Positions 18,327 through 28,575 are shown, counted from the first letter of the stretch. The stretch: DNA of 64,000 nucleotides from Porphyromonas canoris (GCF_000769115.1 NZ_JQZV01000013.1:413603-477602), one strand, 5' to 3'. Numbers and translations: made by a program. Notes: generated by a model from the sequence alone, not told the origin.

Positions 18327-19352
18327 TCAAGAGGTAATATAGAATACCAGATCCGTAAGTATCGGCGCCGGATCCGTATCGTTTGTATAGAGCCCTTTGC
18401 TGCGTGCATCGCATCTTCTGATGAGGGAGATGATGTTCATCACCTTGGGTCTTCGGAAATGATGCAGGGCGTACTGGTAGTCTTTCGACTGAAAAGCGGA
18501 GTTGAGTCCCAAAAACTTAGCCAGGTCTTCCTCCCTTTTGGAGGGCGCATCGAAAGCGATGAGCAGGTTGGAAAAGAAGTTGAACAGCATTGAGAGAATC
18601 ATCTGTACGGGATGATTTTTCGGATCAGCTGCATACGCTCTGGCTATTTTAAGTGCTTTTGCGGCATCTTTAGAGGCAAGAGCTTTTTGGAACTCGAATA
18701 TGGTAAACTCTCTGGAGAGACCGATGTACTCCATTACCGCAGTGGGCGGAATCACCACGCCCTCTTTCGCATACGATGTCAGGGATAGCTTCTGCAGCTC
18801 TTGGTACAGGCGAGTGAGGTCTGTACCGCTATTCTCCAGCAGCAACTCTTTTCCCGGCTCGCTGAGGAGCACTCCTGCCTCTTTCATAAGCCACTCCAGC
18901 GGTTTTCGAATCTTGTATGGTGTCAGCTTCGGAGAGTTGAACACCACGCTCTTTTCGCTCTTCTCCGCCACCTTTATCCAAGCCTTTCGTCTGTCCAGAT
19001 TCTTTCCCTCGAAATTCATTGCCAGTATCGTGGTTGCAGGGAGTCGCTCTATCACGCTCTCCATACCATCAAGGCTGTGCATTTTACCGGCATCTTTCAC
19101 CACCACGAGCTGATGTTTCGCCATCATCGGATAGCGAAGGGCATGGCTCAGAATCTCGCCCGGCGAAGTGTCTGCACCATAAAGGATAGAGAGATTGAAG
19201 TCCTTCTCCGCTTCGTCCAGCAGATTGTTCAGGATCGCTTTCTCTATTCTCGATGTCAGATAGACCTCTTCTCCTCCGAGTATGTAGAGGTTCGGACTCT
19301 TTTCGGGGGAGATAAGAGCCATCACTTTTTCGTAATCTTCAATATATGGCAT
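18327..19352 (-). CDS. holA: DNA polymerase III delta subunit
   Basis: This 341-residue clamp-loader delta subunit opens the beta sliding clamp during replication. N-terminal YILGGEEVYLTSRIEKAI and the following degenerate AAA+ fold are typical of HolA, as is the IPPTAVMEYIG...FEFQKAL collar region. A TATATTTG promoter box on the minus strand (19390-19397) puts the transcript start about 30 nt before the ATG. The Nudix gene follows 16 bp downstream. The divergent neighbour region holds a candidate small RNA and then an HsdR-N-like gene. Confidence 0.93.
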   Translation of the reverse strand: MPYIEDYEKVMALISPEKSPNLYILGGEEVYLTSRIEKAILNNLLDEAEKDFNLSILYGADTSPGEILSHALRYPMMAKHQLVVVKDAGKMHSLDGMESVIERLPATTILAMNFEGKNLDRRKAWIKVAEKSEKSVVFNSPKLTPYKIRKPLEWLMKEAGVLLSEPGKELLLENSGTDLTRLYQELQKLSLTSYAKEGVVIPPTAVMEYIGLSREFTIFEFQKALASKDAAKALKIARAYAADPKNHPVQMILSMLFNFFSNLLIAFDAPSKREEDLAKFLGLNSAFQSKDYQYALHHFRRPKVMNIISLIRRCDARSKGLYTNDTDPAPILTDLVFYITS

Positions 19353-19389
19353 ATCTCTTGAGGTTTGAGATAAATCTTTTATTCCCCAA

Positions 19390-19397
19390 CAAATATA
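19390..19397 (-). promoter_or_regulatory. holA promoter box
   Basis: The minus strand reads TATATTTG, an exact TAnnTTTG match, 38 bp before the holA ATG. No clear -33 element was seen. Confidence 0.5.
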
Positions 19398-19461
19398 GTG
19401 AAAACCTCCGCTTCTCTCTGTGCGAAAGGTCTATATCTTGCGCATTCATTTTGTTGTGGAT

Positions 19462-19493
19462 TTTGTGTTTGTAAAAAAATATTTCTATCTTTG
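19462..19493 (+). promoter_or_regulatory. Full Bacteroidota promoter with no ORF behind it
   Basis: TTTG (19462-19465), a 20-bp spacer and TATCTTTG (19486-19493) match the consensus in both elements and spacing. The next plus-strand gene is about 900 bp away, behind hairpins and a repeat element. Confidence 0.7.
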
Positions 19494-19498
19494 CATCA

Positions 19499-19590
19499 AG
19501 ATTAAAGTTAAAACTTGGAGAGGGAGGGAGTAATCCCCCCGCTCCCCCGATACGAGGTAGAGGATGAAAATTCTTTACCTCGTATTCGTT
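19499..19590 (+). ncRNA. Candidate small RNA
   Basis: Downstream of the promoter, a G-rich/C-rich hairpin (GGGAG with CTCCC, about 19526-19547) is followed by a perfect 10-bp stem ATACGAGGTA (19550-19559) with TACCTCGTAT (19576-19585) and then TCGTTTTACC. A transcript of about 90 nt would consist almost wholly of these two hairpins. No known RNA family was recognised, and the T-run is modest, so termination here is not certain. Confidence 0.45.
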
Positions 19591-19667
19591 TTACCCTTTT
19601 GTGCTTTATCCCTTTCTCCTTTTACGGGGAAAAGTATCCTCTTTCGGCTCTCTTTTCGGAGGGCTGT

Positions 19668-20215
19668 TTTTTATATATTCCATCCCGAAAAATGCTCACT
19701 TTTTTCTCGCTCTCTATTTTGATCGGAGGGGTCGTTTTCAGAGCACAACCGAACTGTTAAATTTGGGCTTTTTTATTAACACAAATTTCGATACCTGTTC
19801 GTCAAAAACAGTAAACGAGCATATTTTGTCGGCTTAACGTGTTTAATTTTTCAACGAACACGTTTACTGATTTCACTTAACACGTTTACCGGATTCGATT
19901 AACGTGTTTAGCCAAAAACATCAAAACGCTAATAATCAGTCATTTACCTGTTTTTGCCTTAAAAAGCACCTGAAAATGCAAATTTCTTTATTAGATTTTC
20001 TTTACAGGTAGGGGTGTTAAAATTCACAGCTATTAACGCGAAAAAGCCCCATGAAATGGACTGAGAAAAAATTTTTTCCGAATTTGAGATTTTCTCTATT
20101 TCTTTCATTGATAGGTTGTTATGTATTTTGTCAGAACAGATGAGCCTCCAGAGCGGAAAAAGAGAAGAGGTTTCCGGCTCCGTTCCGAAGCTCTGTTTTT
20201 ATATAAAACATCCCG
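19668..20215 (+). repeat. Dispersed 548-bp intergenic element, copy 1
   Basis: It begins TTTTTATATATTCCATCCCG and ends TTTTTATATAAAACATCCCG. The core has four 10-bp motifs: AACGTGTTTA at 19836, AACACGTTTA at 19857 and 19879, AACGTGTTTA at 19901 (steps 21, 22, 22). The right half includes AAAAGCACCTGAAAA and TTAACGCGAAAAA. Three other copies lie at 34743, 44593 and 53062. No conserved ORF was found. Confidence 0.85.
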
Positions 20216-20388
20216 ACCCTGATCGGTCTTATTTTGCTCCATTTCGGAGTATTCGGGTTCGGCTCTTTTTCTTTCCTTTCAAGAGAGAAGAATCTGCGCC
20301 TTCAAAGCAAGTCTGTTACAATGTTTTTTCCTAACTTCGTACTCGTAACGGAGTATTTTTTACCAACTGCGGAGCGTAGAATAAGAAG

Positions 20389-20865
20389 ATGAGCCGAAGT
20401 GAAGAGACAATGCCGAGAATCCGGCCGGTCGGGGATGGAAAAAGAGAGATCTTTGACCGCCTTCGTGGCAGATACGTTGCTCTCACCCCGGAAGAGTATG
20501 TCCGGCAGAGGTTTGTGCATCTGCTCATCTCCTCCTATGGCTATATGCCCGCTCTCATGGCGAATGAGGTGTCGTTGCAGGTGGGAAAACTCTCTCGCCG
20601 GGCAGATACGGTGGTGTATCATAACTCCCTTCGTCCGCTTCTTTTGATAGAGTATAAGGCGGAGAGCGTAGCCCTTACGCCGGAGGTTTTGGAGCAGGCA
20701 TTGCGGTACAATGCCACGTTGGGCGTACTCTACATCATCATTACCAATGGGAAGAGGATAGCCTGCTTTCGCCGTCTTACGCCGGAAGATCCGTTTGAGA
20801 TGCTGCGCTCCATTCCCTCTTATGCAGAGGTGCAGGAGGCGGGAAATAAGTTTGATGCAAAATAA
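20389..20865 (+). CDS. HsdR N-terminal-like (type I restriction R subunit) nuclease-domain protein
   Basis: This 158-residue protein corresponds to the stand-alone HSDR_N_2 domain. It has a PD-(D/E)xK nuclease-like core: SRRADTVVY followed by LLLIEYKAE (the D...ExK pattern). There are no helicase, HsdM or HsdS genes nearby, so it is not part of a restriction system here. Stand-alone versions beside holA are, from memory, common in Bacteroidota. ATG 20389 is taken as the start, with 20410 as an alternative. kbl follows 26 bp later and is probably cotranscribed. Its function is unknown. Confidence 0.8.
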   Translation: MSRSEETMPRIRPVGDGKREIFDRLRGRYVALTPEEYVRQRFVHLLISSYGYMPALMANEVSLQVGKLSRRADTVVYHNSLRPLLLIEYKAESVALTPEVLEQALRYNATLGVLYIIITNGKRIACFRRLTPEDPFEMLRSIPSYAEVQEAGNKFDAK

Positions 20866-20891
20866 TATTTACCTAAAATAACCTAAGATTT

Positions 20892-22094
20892 ATGTTTGGA
20901 AAAATGAAACAGCACTTGCAAGGTGAGCTTTCAGAGATTAAAGCTGCAGGTCTGTACAAGAATGAAAGAATCATCACCACTCCTCAGTATTCTGAAATTA
21001 AGGTTCAAGGCGCGGACGGAACAGAAAAGAGCGTACTCAACTTCTGTGCAAACAACTATCTCGGACTCAGTAACAACAAAAGAGTAGAGGATGCAGCCAT
21101 CAAGGCTATCCAAAGCCACGGTTACGGTATGAGCTCCGTACGTTTTATTTGCGGTACGCAAGATCTTCACAAAGAGCTGGAACAGGAGATCGCTCGCTAC
21201 TTCAAGACAGAAGACACAATCCTTTATGCTGCCTGCTTCGATGCCAACGGCGGTGTCTTTGAACCGCTTTTCGGAGAAGAGGATGCCATCATATCCGACT
21301 CTCTCAACCACGCTTCCATCATCGACGGAGTGCGCTTGTGTAAAGCCAAAAGGTATCGCTTTGCCAATGCAAACATGGAAGAGCTGGAAGAGTGTCTCAA
21401 ACAGGCTCAAGCCCAACGCCATCGCATCATCGTTACGGACGGTGTCTTCTCGATGGATGGAAACGTAGCCCCTATGGACAAGATATGCGATCTTGCAGAG
21501 AAGTACGATGCTCTTGTGATGGTGGATGAGTGTCATTCCGCCGGAGTGGTAGGTGCCACCGGTAGAGGTGTGGCAGAGAAGTACGACTGCTACGGACGTA
21601 TAGACATCCACACCGGTACGCTCGGAAAGGCATTCGGAGGTGCTATCGGAGGGTTTACAACCGGTCCTAAAGAGATCATAGACATGCTTCGCCAGAGAAG
21701 CCGTCCTTATCTCTTCTCCAACTCTATACCTCCCGCAGTGGTGGGAGCATCTTTGGAAGTGTTCAAGATGCTGAACGAAAGCGATGAGCTACACACCACT
21801 CTGATGTCCAATGTAGAGTATTTCCGCACAAGAATGGTGGATGCCGGCTTCGACATCAAGCCTACACAGAGTGCGATATGCGCCATCATGCTGTACGATG
21901 CCAAGCTTTCGCAAGACTACGCAGCCCGTCTGTTGGAGGAGGGTATCTACGTAACAGGATTCTACTATCCGGTAGTGCCGAAAGGCGAAGCACGTATCCG
22001 TGTGCAACTTTCTGCTGCTCATACTCAAGAGCAACTGGACAGAGCCATCGCCGCTTTCATCAAAGTGGGCAAAGAGATGGGTGTAATAAAGTAA
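20892..22094 (+). CDS. kbl: 2-amino-3-ketobutyrate CoA ligase (glycine C-acetyltransferase)
   Basis: This 400-residue PLP enzyme of the alpha-oxoamine synthase family cleaves 2-amino-3-ketobutyrate with CoA to glycine and acetyl-CoA in threonine breakdown. The PLP lysine is Lys246 in TGTLGKAFGG; FCANNYLGLSN, SVRFICGTQDLHKELE and GIYVTGFYYPVVPKG match Kbl rather than serine palmitoyltransferase or BioF. No threonine dehydrogenase gene is in the window. Threonine catabolism fits an amino-acid-fermenting organism. Confidence 0.93.
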   Translation: MFGKMKQHLQGELSEIKAAGLYKNERIITTPQYSEIKVQGADGTEKSVLNFCANNYLGLSNNKRVEDAAIKAIQSHGYGMSSVRFICGTQDLHKELEQEIARYFKTEDTILYAACFDANGGVFEPLFGEEDAIISDSLNHASIIDGVRLCKAKRYRFANANMEELEECLKQAQAQRHRIIVTDGVFSMDGNVAPMDKICDLAEKYDALVMVDECHSAGVVGATGRGVAEKYDCYGRIDIHTGTLGKAFGGAIGGFTTGPKEIIDMLRQRSRPYLFSNSIPPAVVGASLEVFKMLNESDELHTTLMSNVEYFRTRMVDAGFDIKPTQSAICAIMLYDAKLSQDYAARLLEEGIYVTGFYYPVVPKGEARIRVQLSAAHTQEQLDRAIAAFIKVGKEMGVIK

Positions 22095-22123
22095 ATAATA
22101 GGGAGAGTCTCGACAAATATTAC

Positions 22124-22131
22124 TATCTTTG
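22124..22131 (+). promoter_or_regulatory. eno promoter box
   Basis: TATCTTTG is an exact TAnnTTTG match 50 bp before the eno ATG; the -33 element is weak. Confidence 0.5.
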
Positions 22132-22132
22132 A

Positions 22133-23467
<1,335 letters not shown>

Positions 23468-23507
23468 TTCGGACCGGAAGCGAAAGCTTCTCGGAGAATA
23501 ATAGGAA

Positions 23508-23547
23508 AACCGATACGGATGTGGTTGCATCTGTATCGGTTTTTTTG
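23508..23547 (+). terminator. eno terminator
   Basis: ACCGATACGGAT pairs with ATCTGTATCGGT (one mismatch-like position) and is followed by seven or more T. Confidence 0.9.
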
Positions 23548-23654
23548 CATAAGATCATTGTTTTTTCGTAAAAGTCTCGGCGGTCTGTTTTGGCTCTTAT
23601 CAGCCGTTTGTTTGTTTCTTTTTTATCTCCGGTAGAGATACTTTCGAAGAGTAA

Positions 23655-24059
23655 TCACATCAAGCCAAGGCTTTTCTTCAACTGTGATATGTGCTTGCTC
23701 CAGATAGCATCGGCACTTGGATCTTCTGTGGAAAGAGCATCATCTCTTACGAGTAGAGAGACCGCTCCGGATATTTCTGCCTTAATGATCTCAAAGGACA
23801 GATAACGCGCTTCTTGACTGTTCGGAGCTTCGTCTTCCCACTGAAAGGAGATAAATCTTTCGGGATCGGAGACTATGAGCAATGCTGTTGACATGTTCTT
23901 CTTATCCCAAAAGAATATAAACTGATCCGCATTCCTCTCCACATTGTACGCAAACCAATCTGCTAATCCTTTAGATGTAGAGATTTGATTCCATAAGCTT
24001 TTTACAGAAACATGATTCAATAGAAACTCTTCTCTATACGATGTCTCATGCACTTTCAT
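23655..24059 (-). CDS. START-like / AHSA1-type domain protein
   Basis: This 134-residue protein has no signal peptide. Its pattern (SVKSLWNQISTSKGLADWFA, then FIFFWDKKNMSTALLI and ISFQWEDE) fits the small START-like domain proteins widespread in Bacteroidota, which have a hydrophobic pocket under a long C-terminal helix. The ligand is unknown. It stands alone between eno and the divergent pepO gene. Confidence 0.8.
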   Translation of the reverse strand: MKVHETSYREEFLLNHVSVKSLWNQISTSKGLADWFAYNVERNADQFIFFWDKKNMSTALLIVSDPERFISFQWEDEAPNSQEARYLSFEIIKAEISGAVSLLVRDDALSTEDPSADAIWSKHISQLKKSLGLM

Positions 24060-24217
24060 AGCAGATAACTCTTGGTGATGCCCCTAATATACAAAAAGAT
24101 ATTTGATTAACAAAGAATATCGTAATTAAATATAAATGTTCTCTTAAATGGCATTTTATTACTGAAAAAGGGTTGTTATTCTTAAAGATACCAGTTATAG
24201 CCTGCGACTATTTTTTG

Positions 24218-24225
24218 TACTTTTG
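24218..24225 (+). promoter_or_regulatory. pepO promoter box
   Basis: TACTTTTG matches TAnnTTTG exactly, 73 bp before the pepO ATG. The TTG at 24223 that could extend the frame lies inside this box, supporting the downstream ATG. Confidence 0.5.
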
Positions 24226-24297
24226 AAACGTAAATTGCTTATATTGAAAAGAGCACAAATATATTTTCTACATTCAGATAACTTAAACAGAAAAATC

Positions 24298-26289
24298 ATG
24301 AACCTTAAACAGATTCTTTTTACAGGAGTGGTTGCATCTTTTATCCTCACAGGATGCACCAAGAAGAAAGTCACGCCGGAACCTCAAGAGGACTTTTATG
24401 CCTTCGTGAATACGGAGTGGATGGAGGCAAATCCGCTTAAACCCGAATATGGTCGCTACGGCACGTTTGATGTACTCAGAGACAGTGCGCAAAATATTGT
24501 CCGCCGCATCATCACAAGTATGAGCAGTGGAGATATTCAGCCCGGAACGGACGCTTATAAAGCGGCACTCCTTTACAATATGGCTATGGATAGCGCAAAG
24601 CTCAATGCCGATGGTGCCGCTCCCATACAGCAGGATCTTGAAAAGATCAATGCTCTCTCTTCCAAGGAGGATCTTGTTGAATATCTTGCAGAAGCCAATC
24701 TTCATGGCGACAATCCGTTCTTCTCGGACTATGTCTATGCGGATAATGAAGACAGCAACACCAATATCCTGCATCTTACTCAAGGCGGACTCATAATGGG
24801 GGATAGGGACTACTACCTCGAACAAGAGAGTTTGGATAAATTTCAAAACTCTTATATAGACTATCTCTCTTCTCTTTTCGTGTTGGCAGAAGGCATAGAG
24901 CCGGAAGCTGCAAAGGAGAAAGCCAAAACGGTATTGGAGGTAGAGACAGAGCTTGCACGTATGCATTACAGCAGCATAGAGCTTAGAGACACTCACAAGA
25001 ACTACAACAAGTACACCAGAAAGAAGCTCATCTCTTCTTTCCAATTCCCTTTCGAGCGTTACTTTGCTCCTCGTGAAGCCGTTGCCGGATTCGAGACCAT
25101 CAATGTTGCTCAAGAGGGTTACTTCAACAGCTTCGACAAGTGGTTCCAAGAGCTTTCTTTGGATAGAGCGATCACTTACCTCAAAGGGATTCTTTTGGAT
25201 GACGCTGCTTCGTTCTTGAGCAACGATTTCCGCAAAGCCTCTTTTGAGTTTCACGGACGCATCTTGGGGGGACGTACAGAGATGCAGCCTCGTTGGAAGA
25301 GTGCTGTTCAGCTGGTAAACTCTTCATTCGGACATGTTGTGGCTCAAGAGTACACCAAGACCTACTTCCCTCCGAAGGCAAAAGAGCGTATGCTTAACCT
25401 CGTGGAAGACTTGAAAGAATCGCTTGCACAACGCATCCAAAACCTCGAATGGATGACCGAAGAGACCAAGCAAAAGGGTTTGGAAAAGCTAAGCACCTTC
25501 CGTGTGAAGATAGGCTATCCCGAAAAGTGGGACACTTATGAGGGGATAAAAGAAGATACCGGCTCTCTTTATGGCTATATCAAGAATATAGCTATGTTTG
25601 AAAAGGGAAAGAACGATCAAGACTTCGGTACTCCTGTAGATAAGGAGCGCTGGTTGATGAATCCGCATGAAGTGAACGCTTATTACAACCCCGCAACGAA
25701 CGAGATATGCTTCCCGGCAGGTATTCTTCAACCTCCATTCTTCAGTCTTGAAGCGGATGATGCGGTGAATTATGGTGCAATAGGCGTTGTGATCGGCCAT
25801 GAAATGACTCACGGATTTGACGATCAGGGACGCAACTTCGATAAGGATGGAAATGTTTCCAACTGGTGGCAGCCGGAAGATGAAGCGAAGTTCAAGGAAG
25901 CATCCGTAGAGCTTGTGAAGCAGTTTGATGAGATTGTCGTTGCGGACGATGTGCGTGCAAATGGTCAGCTGACCCTCGGAGAAAACATCGCGGATCAGGG
26001 AGGACTTTTGGTGGCACACATGGCAATGAAGAACAATATGCCCGAAAAAGATCCTCTCATAGAAGGACAAACCGCGGATCAACGCTTCTTCATTGCTTAC
26101 GCTCGTCTGTGGGGACAAAACATCAGAAAGGAAGAGATCTTGAGGCTCACCAAGCTCGATGTTCACAGCCTTGGTAAATGGAGAGTGAACCAAACACTCA
26201 AAAACATTCCGGCATTCTACGAAGCCTTCGGAATCAAAGAGGGCGACGCCATGTATCTTGCCCCTGAGAAGAGGGTATTGGTTTGGTAA
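24298..26289 (+). CDS. pepO: M13-family endopeptidase, lipoprotein (PepO/neprilysin type)
   Basis: From ATG 24298 (MNLKQILFTG) this is a 663-residue lipoprotein with lipobox LTGC at Cys20. The zinc site is HEMTH at 501-505, with the third ligand glutamate at 562 in ENIADQGG. The peptidase_M13_N helical domain fills the first ~400 residues, and the C-terminus ends in the family's aromatic/valine-rich VLVW. It would cut oligopeptides in the periplasm or at the surface, in keeping with peptide-based nutrition. A TTG at 24223 would extend the frame but falls in the promoter box. Confidence 0.94.
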   Translation: MNLKQILFTGVVASFILTGCTKKKVTPEPQEDFYAFVNTEWMEANPLKPEYGRYGTFDVLRDSAQNIVRRIITSMSSGDIQPGTDAYKAALLYNMAMDSAKLNADGAAPIQQDLEKINALSSKEDLVEYLAEANLHGDNPFFSDYVYADNEDSNTNILHLTQGGLIMGDRDYYLEQESLDKFQNSYIDYLSSLFVLAEGIEPEAAKEKAKTVLEVETELARMHYSSIELRDTHKNYNKYTRKKLISSFQFPFERYFAPREAVAGFETINVAQEGYFNSFDKWFQELSLDRAITYLKGILLDDAASFLSNDFRKASFEFHGRILGGRTEMQPRWKSAVQLVNSSFGHVVAQEYTKTYFPPKAKERMLNLVEDLKESLAQRIQNLEWMTEETKQKGLEKLSTFRVKIGYPEKWDTYEGIKEDTGSLYGYIKNIAMFEKGKNDQDFGTPVDKERWLMNPHEVNAYYNPATNEICFPAGILQPPFFSLEADDAVNYGAIGVVIGHEMTHGFDDQGRNFDKDGNVSNWWQPEDEAKFKEASVELVKQFDEIVVADDVRANGQLTLGENIADQGGLLVAHMAMKNNMPEKDPLIEGQTADQRFFIAYARLWGQNIRKEEILRLTKLDVHSLGKWRVNQTLKNIPAFYEAFGIKEGDAMYLAPEKRVLVW

Positions 26290-26300
26290 AGATTTTTACA

Positions 26301-26330
26301 GAGAGAGGCGACAGTGTCGTCTCTCTTTGT
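26301..26330 (+). terminator. pepO terminator
   Basis: AGAGAGGCGAC pairs with GTCGTCTCTCT across a very short loop and is followed by TTTGTAT, 12 bp after the stop. Confidence 0.7.
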
Positions 26331-26356
26331 ATATTGTACAAGCAATAGATTTTCTA

Positions 26357-26364
26357 TATCTTTG
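26357..26364 (+). promoter_or_regulatory. Rubredoxin promoter box
   Basis: TATCTTTG is an exact TAnnTTTG match with a TTG 20 bp upstream. It rules out starts before 26370. Confidence 0.6.
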
Positions 26365-26436
26365 CCGAAAGTTGATTGTATTACTAAAGTGCACCATCGG
26401 TGCATCTATGTTGAATCTTTTATAACAAAAATGAAA

Positions 26437-26601
26437 ATGAAAAAGTATGTTTGCGAGCCTTGCGACTGGGTTTATGATCCGGAGATAGGTGATCCTGATG
26501 GAGGTATCGCTCCAGGCACTCCTTTTGAAGATATTCCCGATGATTGGGTATGTCCTATCTGTGGAGCCGAAAAGAGCGACTTCAGACCTCTTGAAGACTG
26601 A
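26437..26601 (+). CDS. Rubredoxin
   Basis: This 54-residue protein binds one iron through Cys6, Cys9, Cys39 and Cys42 (CEPC and CPICG), with the conserved [17 protein letters not shown] core. It carries single electrons in the cytoplasm, in anaerobes often to peroxide- or oxygen-detoxifying enzymes such as rubrerythrin. No partner lies beside it. ATG 26437 gives the usual MKKYVC start; ATG 26431 would add two residues. Confidence 0.96.
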   Translation: MKKYVCEPCDWVYDPEIGDPDGGIAPGTPFEDIPDDWVCPICGAEKSDFRPLED

Positions 26602-26678
26602 TACAAGGCTTTGTAGAGCTTATCGGAGAGAACCTAATGCTGCTTTCCGATGAGCTTTTAGAAGCTCGATACAAAAAG

Positions 26679-26745
26679 CCCCATCTTATACTTCTTGTAC
26701 CTTGTGTACATCCGACAGAGAAGCGTAAGATGGGGTTTTTATATA
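26679..26745 (+). terminator. Rubredoxin terminator
   Basis: CCCCATCTTA (26679-26688) pairs with TAAGATGGGG (26726-26735), with an inner CTTCT/AGAAG extension, followed by TTTTTATATATA. This T-tract is the same as that bordering the dispersed elements. Confidence 0.8.
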
Positions 26746-26870
26746 TAGTCCGGATCTCGAAAGGCTGTTTGGAACAGAGGATAAAGCGGTATAAAAGAGT
26801 GGCTATACCTGTTAAATAGTTCCGCTAAACCTATCGACAACTTTCATTCAAAGCGCGATTGGTGAAAACC

Positions 26871-26945
26871 GACTCTTGATTTTTATAAATCAAGCCCTGA
26901 ACCGTACAAATCAAATCTTGAACCACACCAATCAAGCCTCGATTT
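26871..26945. repeat. 21-bp-period degenerate repeat array B
   Basis: AATCAAG/AATCAAA units begin at 26888, 26909 and 26930, an exact 21-bp period, and the array ends with CCTCGATTT (26937-26945). On the minus strand it reads AAATCGAGG followed by TTGATT-type units, the same order as arrays A and C. It lies between rubredoxin and the MATE gene. The rest of 26746-27083 shows nothing else recognisable. Confidence 0.75.
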
Positions 26946-27083
26946 CTCATTTCATAAAGCATCAGAGAAGCTTTTTATCCCGTTCAGGAGATGTTGTAAA
27001 AGCATTCGGACGCATTTCTTTCCACACAACACGTCAGATGTCATGGCGTTAGAGTCCCTCCGGGAAGCAGGGAAAAGGAGCGT

Positions 27084-28439
27084 TTATTCGGGTGCAACAA
27101 GAGAGCGTTGCACTCTGAGATGGATGTAGAAGAGGGTTAGCCCTTTGAGTGTAGTGGAGATCGCTATGGCGTACCATAAGCCCTCTATGCTCGGATAGAA
27201 GTAGAGAATGGTATATGCCAACGGGATACGGACAAGATTGCCAAAGATACTCACGGCGGCAGGTATAGTGCTTCGCCCGATGCCGTGAAAGAATCCCTGC
27301 GTTGTGATTTCCAGCATCATGAAGAGCTGCGAGAAGCCGTTGATCCTCAGATAGACCCCTCCGGCAATGTACGCAACAGGGTCGGGGACTATTATCGCAA
27401 AGATCTCTTCTCCGAAGAAGACGTACAGAATGGTGGTGAACACCCCGAACAGGGAGGTTATGATCAGTGTGGAGCGGAACGCTTTTTTCACTCTATCCAT
27501 CGCCTGAGCCGCATAATTTTGGGAGATAAATGCCCCCAAAGCGGTAGAGAAGCCTTGTGCCGTGTTCCAAGTGATACCCTCGATCTGTCCGCCGGAAGTG
27601 ATGGAGAGAACCCCTATATGCCCTGCCGTAAGAGAGGCAATGCGACCCATATACATGTTGATGAAGGCAAACAGCGCACTCTGAGCCGATGGAGGAGCTC
27701 CTATCTTAATGATGCGCCGGCAGGTTTCCCACTTCAGCTTGGTGACGAAAGGGAAGCGTCCGAGCAAGTGATCCCGCTCGCGGAGGAAGTAGTAGAAGAG
27801 AACCCAAACCAAGATCTCGGAAATGATGGTGGCATAAGCCGCTCCATCGGTCTTGAGATCGAGTACAAAGATGAATATCGGGTCTAAAATGATGTTCGCT
27901 ATAAGCCCTATGGAGTTGATCATGAACGGACGTTTGCTGTGTCCGCAAGCGTTGTAAGCACCGGTAAAGGCATACGTCATGAAGAAAAACGGAAATCCGA
28001 GAGAGTATATCCTCATGTACTCGGCAGCCGTCCGGGCTATGCTGTCTCCGAGAGTGTATATGGATAGAAGGGTGGGAGTGAAGAGAAGGAAGAGAATCGT
28101 TACCAACGCTCCCGACAAGAAAGCTATGGTGCTGTTCGTAGAGGCGTAGTGAGAGGCGGTTTTGAACTCCTTTTTGCCAAGGAAGTAAGCTATCGTGATT
28201 TCGCTTCCGACCTTTGTCAGCAGTCCCAAAGAGCCTGCCAGCCAACCATAGAGAGCCACAGCCCCGACAGCAGATACGGCTTCGCTGCTGAGACGCCCCA
28301 GCCAAGCCATGTCCGTAAAGTTGTAGAGCATCTGTACGAAAGATGTACCCAGTATGGGTAGAGCCAAACGTACGATTTGTGAAGCGATATTGTCTCCGGT
28401 TGTGAGATCTTTCTCTTTTAGCTTGCTCGGACCAGACAT
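27084..28439 (-). CDS. MATE-family multidrug/Na+ efflux transporter
   Basis: This 451-residue inner-membrane protein has 12 predicted hydrophobic segments and the two-fold MATE organisation (LALPILGTSFVQMLYNFTDMAWLG in the first half, related helices in the second). It would export drugs or metabolites using H+ or Na+. ATG 28439 (MSGPSKLKEK) is preferred to the TTG at 28451. A TATCTTTG box on the minus strand at 28551-28558 gives a leader of about 105 nt. It is divergent from rfbB. Confidence 0.93.
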   Translation of the reverse strand: MSGPSKLKEKDLTTGDNIASQIVRLALPILGTSFVQMLYNFTDMAWLGRLSSEAVSAVGAVALYGWLAGSLGLLTKVGSEITIAYFLGKKEFKTASHYASTNSTIAFLSGALVTILFLLFTPTLLSIYTLGDSIARTAAEYMRIYSLGFPFFFMTYAFTGAYNACGHSKRPFMINSIGLIANIILDPIFIFVLDLKTDGAAYATIISEILVWVLFYYFLRERDHLLGRFPFVTKLKWETCRRIIKIGAPPSAQSALFAFINMYMGRIASLTAGHIGVLSITSGGQIEGITWNTAQGFSTALGAFISQNYAAQAMDRVKKAFRSTLIITSLFGVFTTILYVFFGEEIFAIIVPDPVAYIAGGVYLRINGFSQLFMMLEITTQGFFHGIGRSTIPAAVSIFGNLVRIPLAYTILYFYPSIEGLWYAIAISTTLKGLTLFYIHLRVQRSLVAPE

Positions 28440-28550
28440 CCTCTCTTGCAATGTTAGGAATAACTGTAGAACAGACGGCTCTGATCATCGGAGCCGGAAA
28501 AGCATCACGGCAAAAGGGCTTTGCCAAATAGCTCGTTCTATATGCGGATG

Positions 28551-28571
28551 CAAAGATAATGCTTAACTTTG
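28551..28571. promoter_or_regulatory. Back-to-back promoter boxes for MATE and rfbB
   Basis: The minus strand carries TATCTTTG (28551-28558) towards the MATE gene, and the plus strand TAACTTTG (28564-28571) towards rfbB. The plus-strand box ends only 4 bp before the rfbB ATG, so if used it would give a leaderless or nearly leaderless message. Confidence 0.4.
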
Positions 28572-28575
28572 GAAT

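Noticed and set aside
19601-19837. Small frame with IYSIPKNAHFF...LYFDRRGRFQSTT, also seen at 53470-53691
   Set aside because: The similarity follows from the shared DNA repeat; the frame is broken in copies 2 and 3 and uses different ends, so coding is unlikely.
20389-20865. Type I restriction system
   Set aside because: Only an HsdR N-terminal-like domain is present; no helicase, methylase or specificity gene is nearby.
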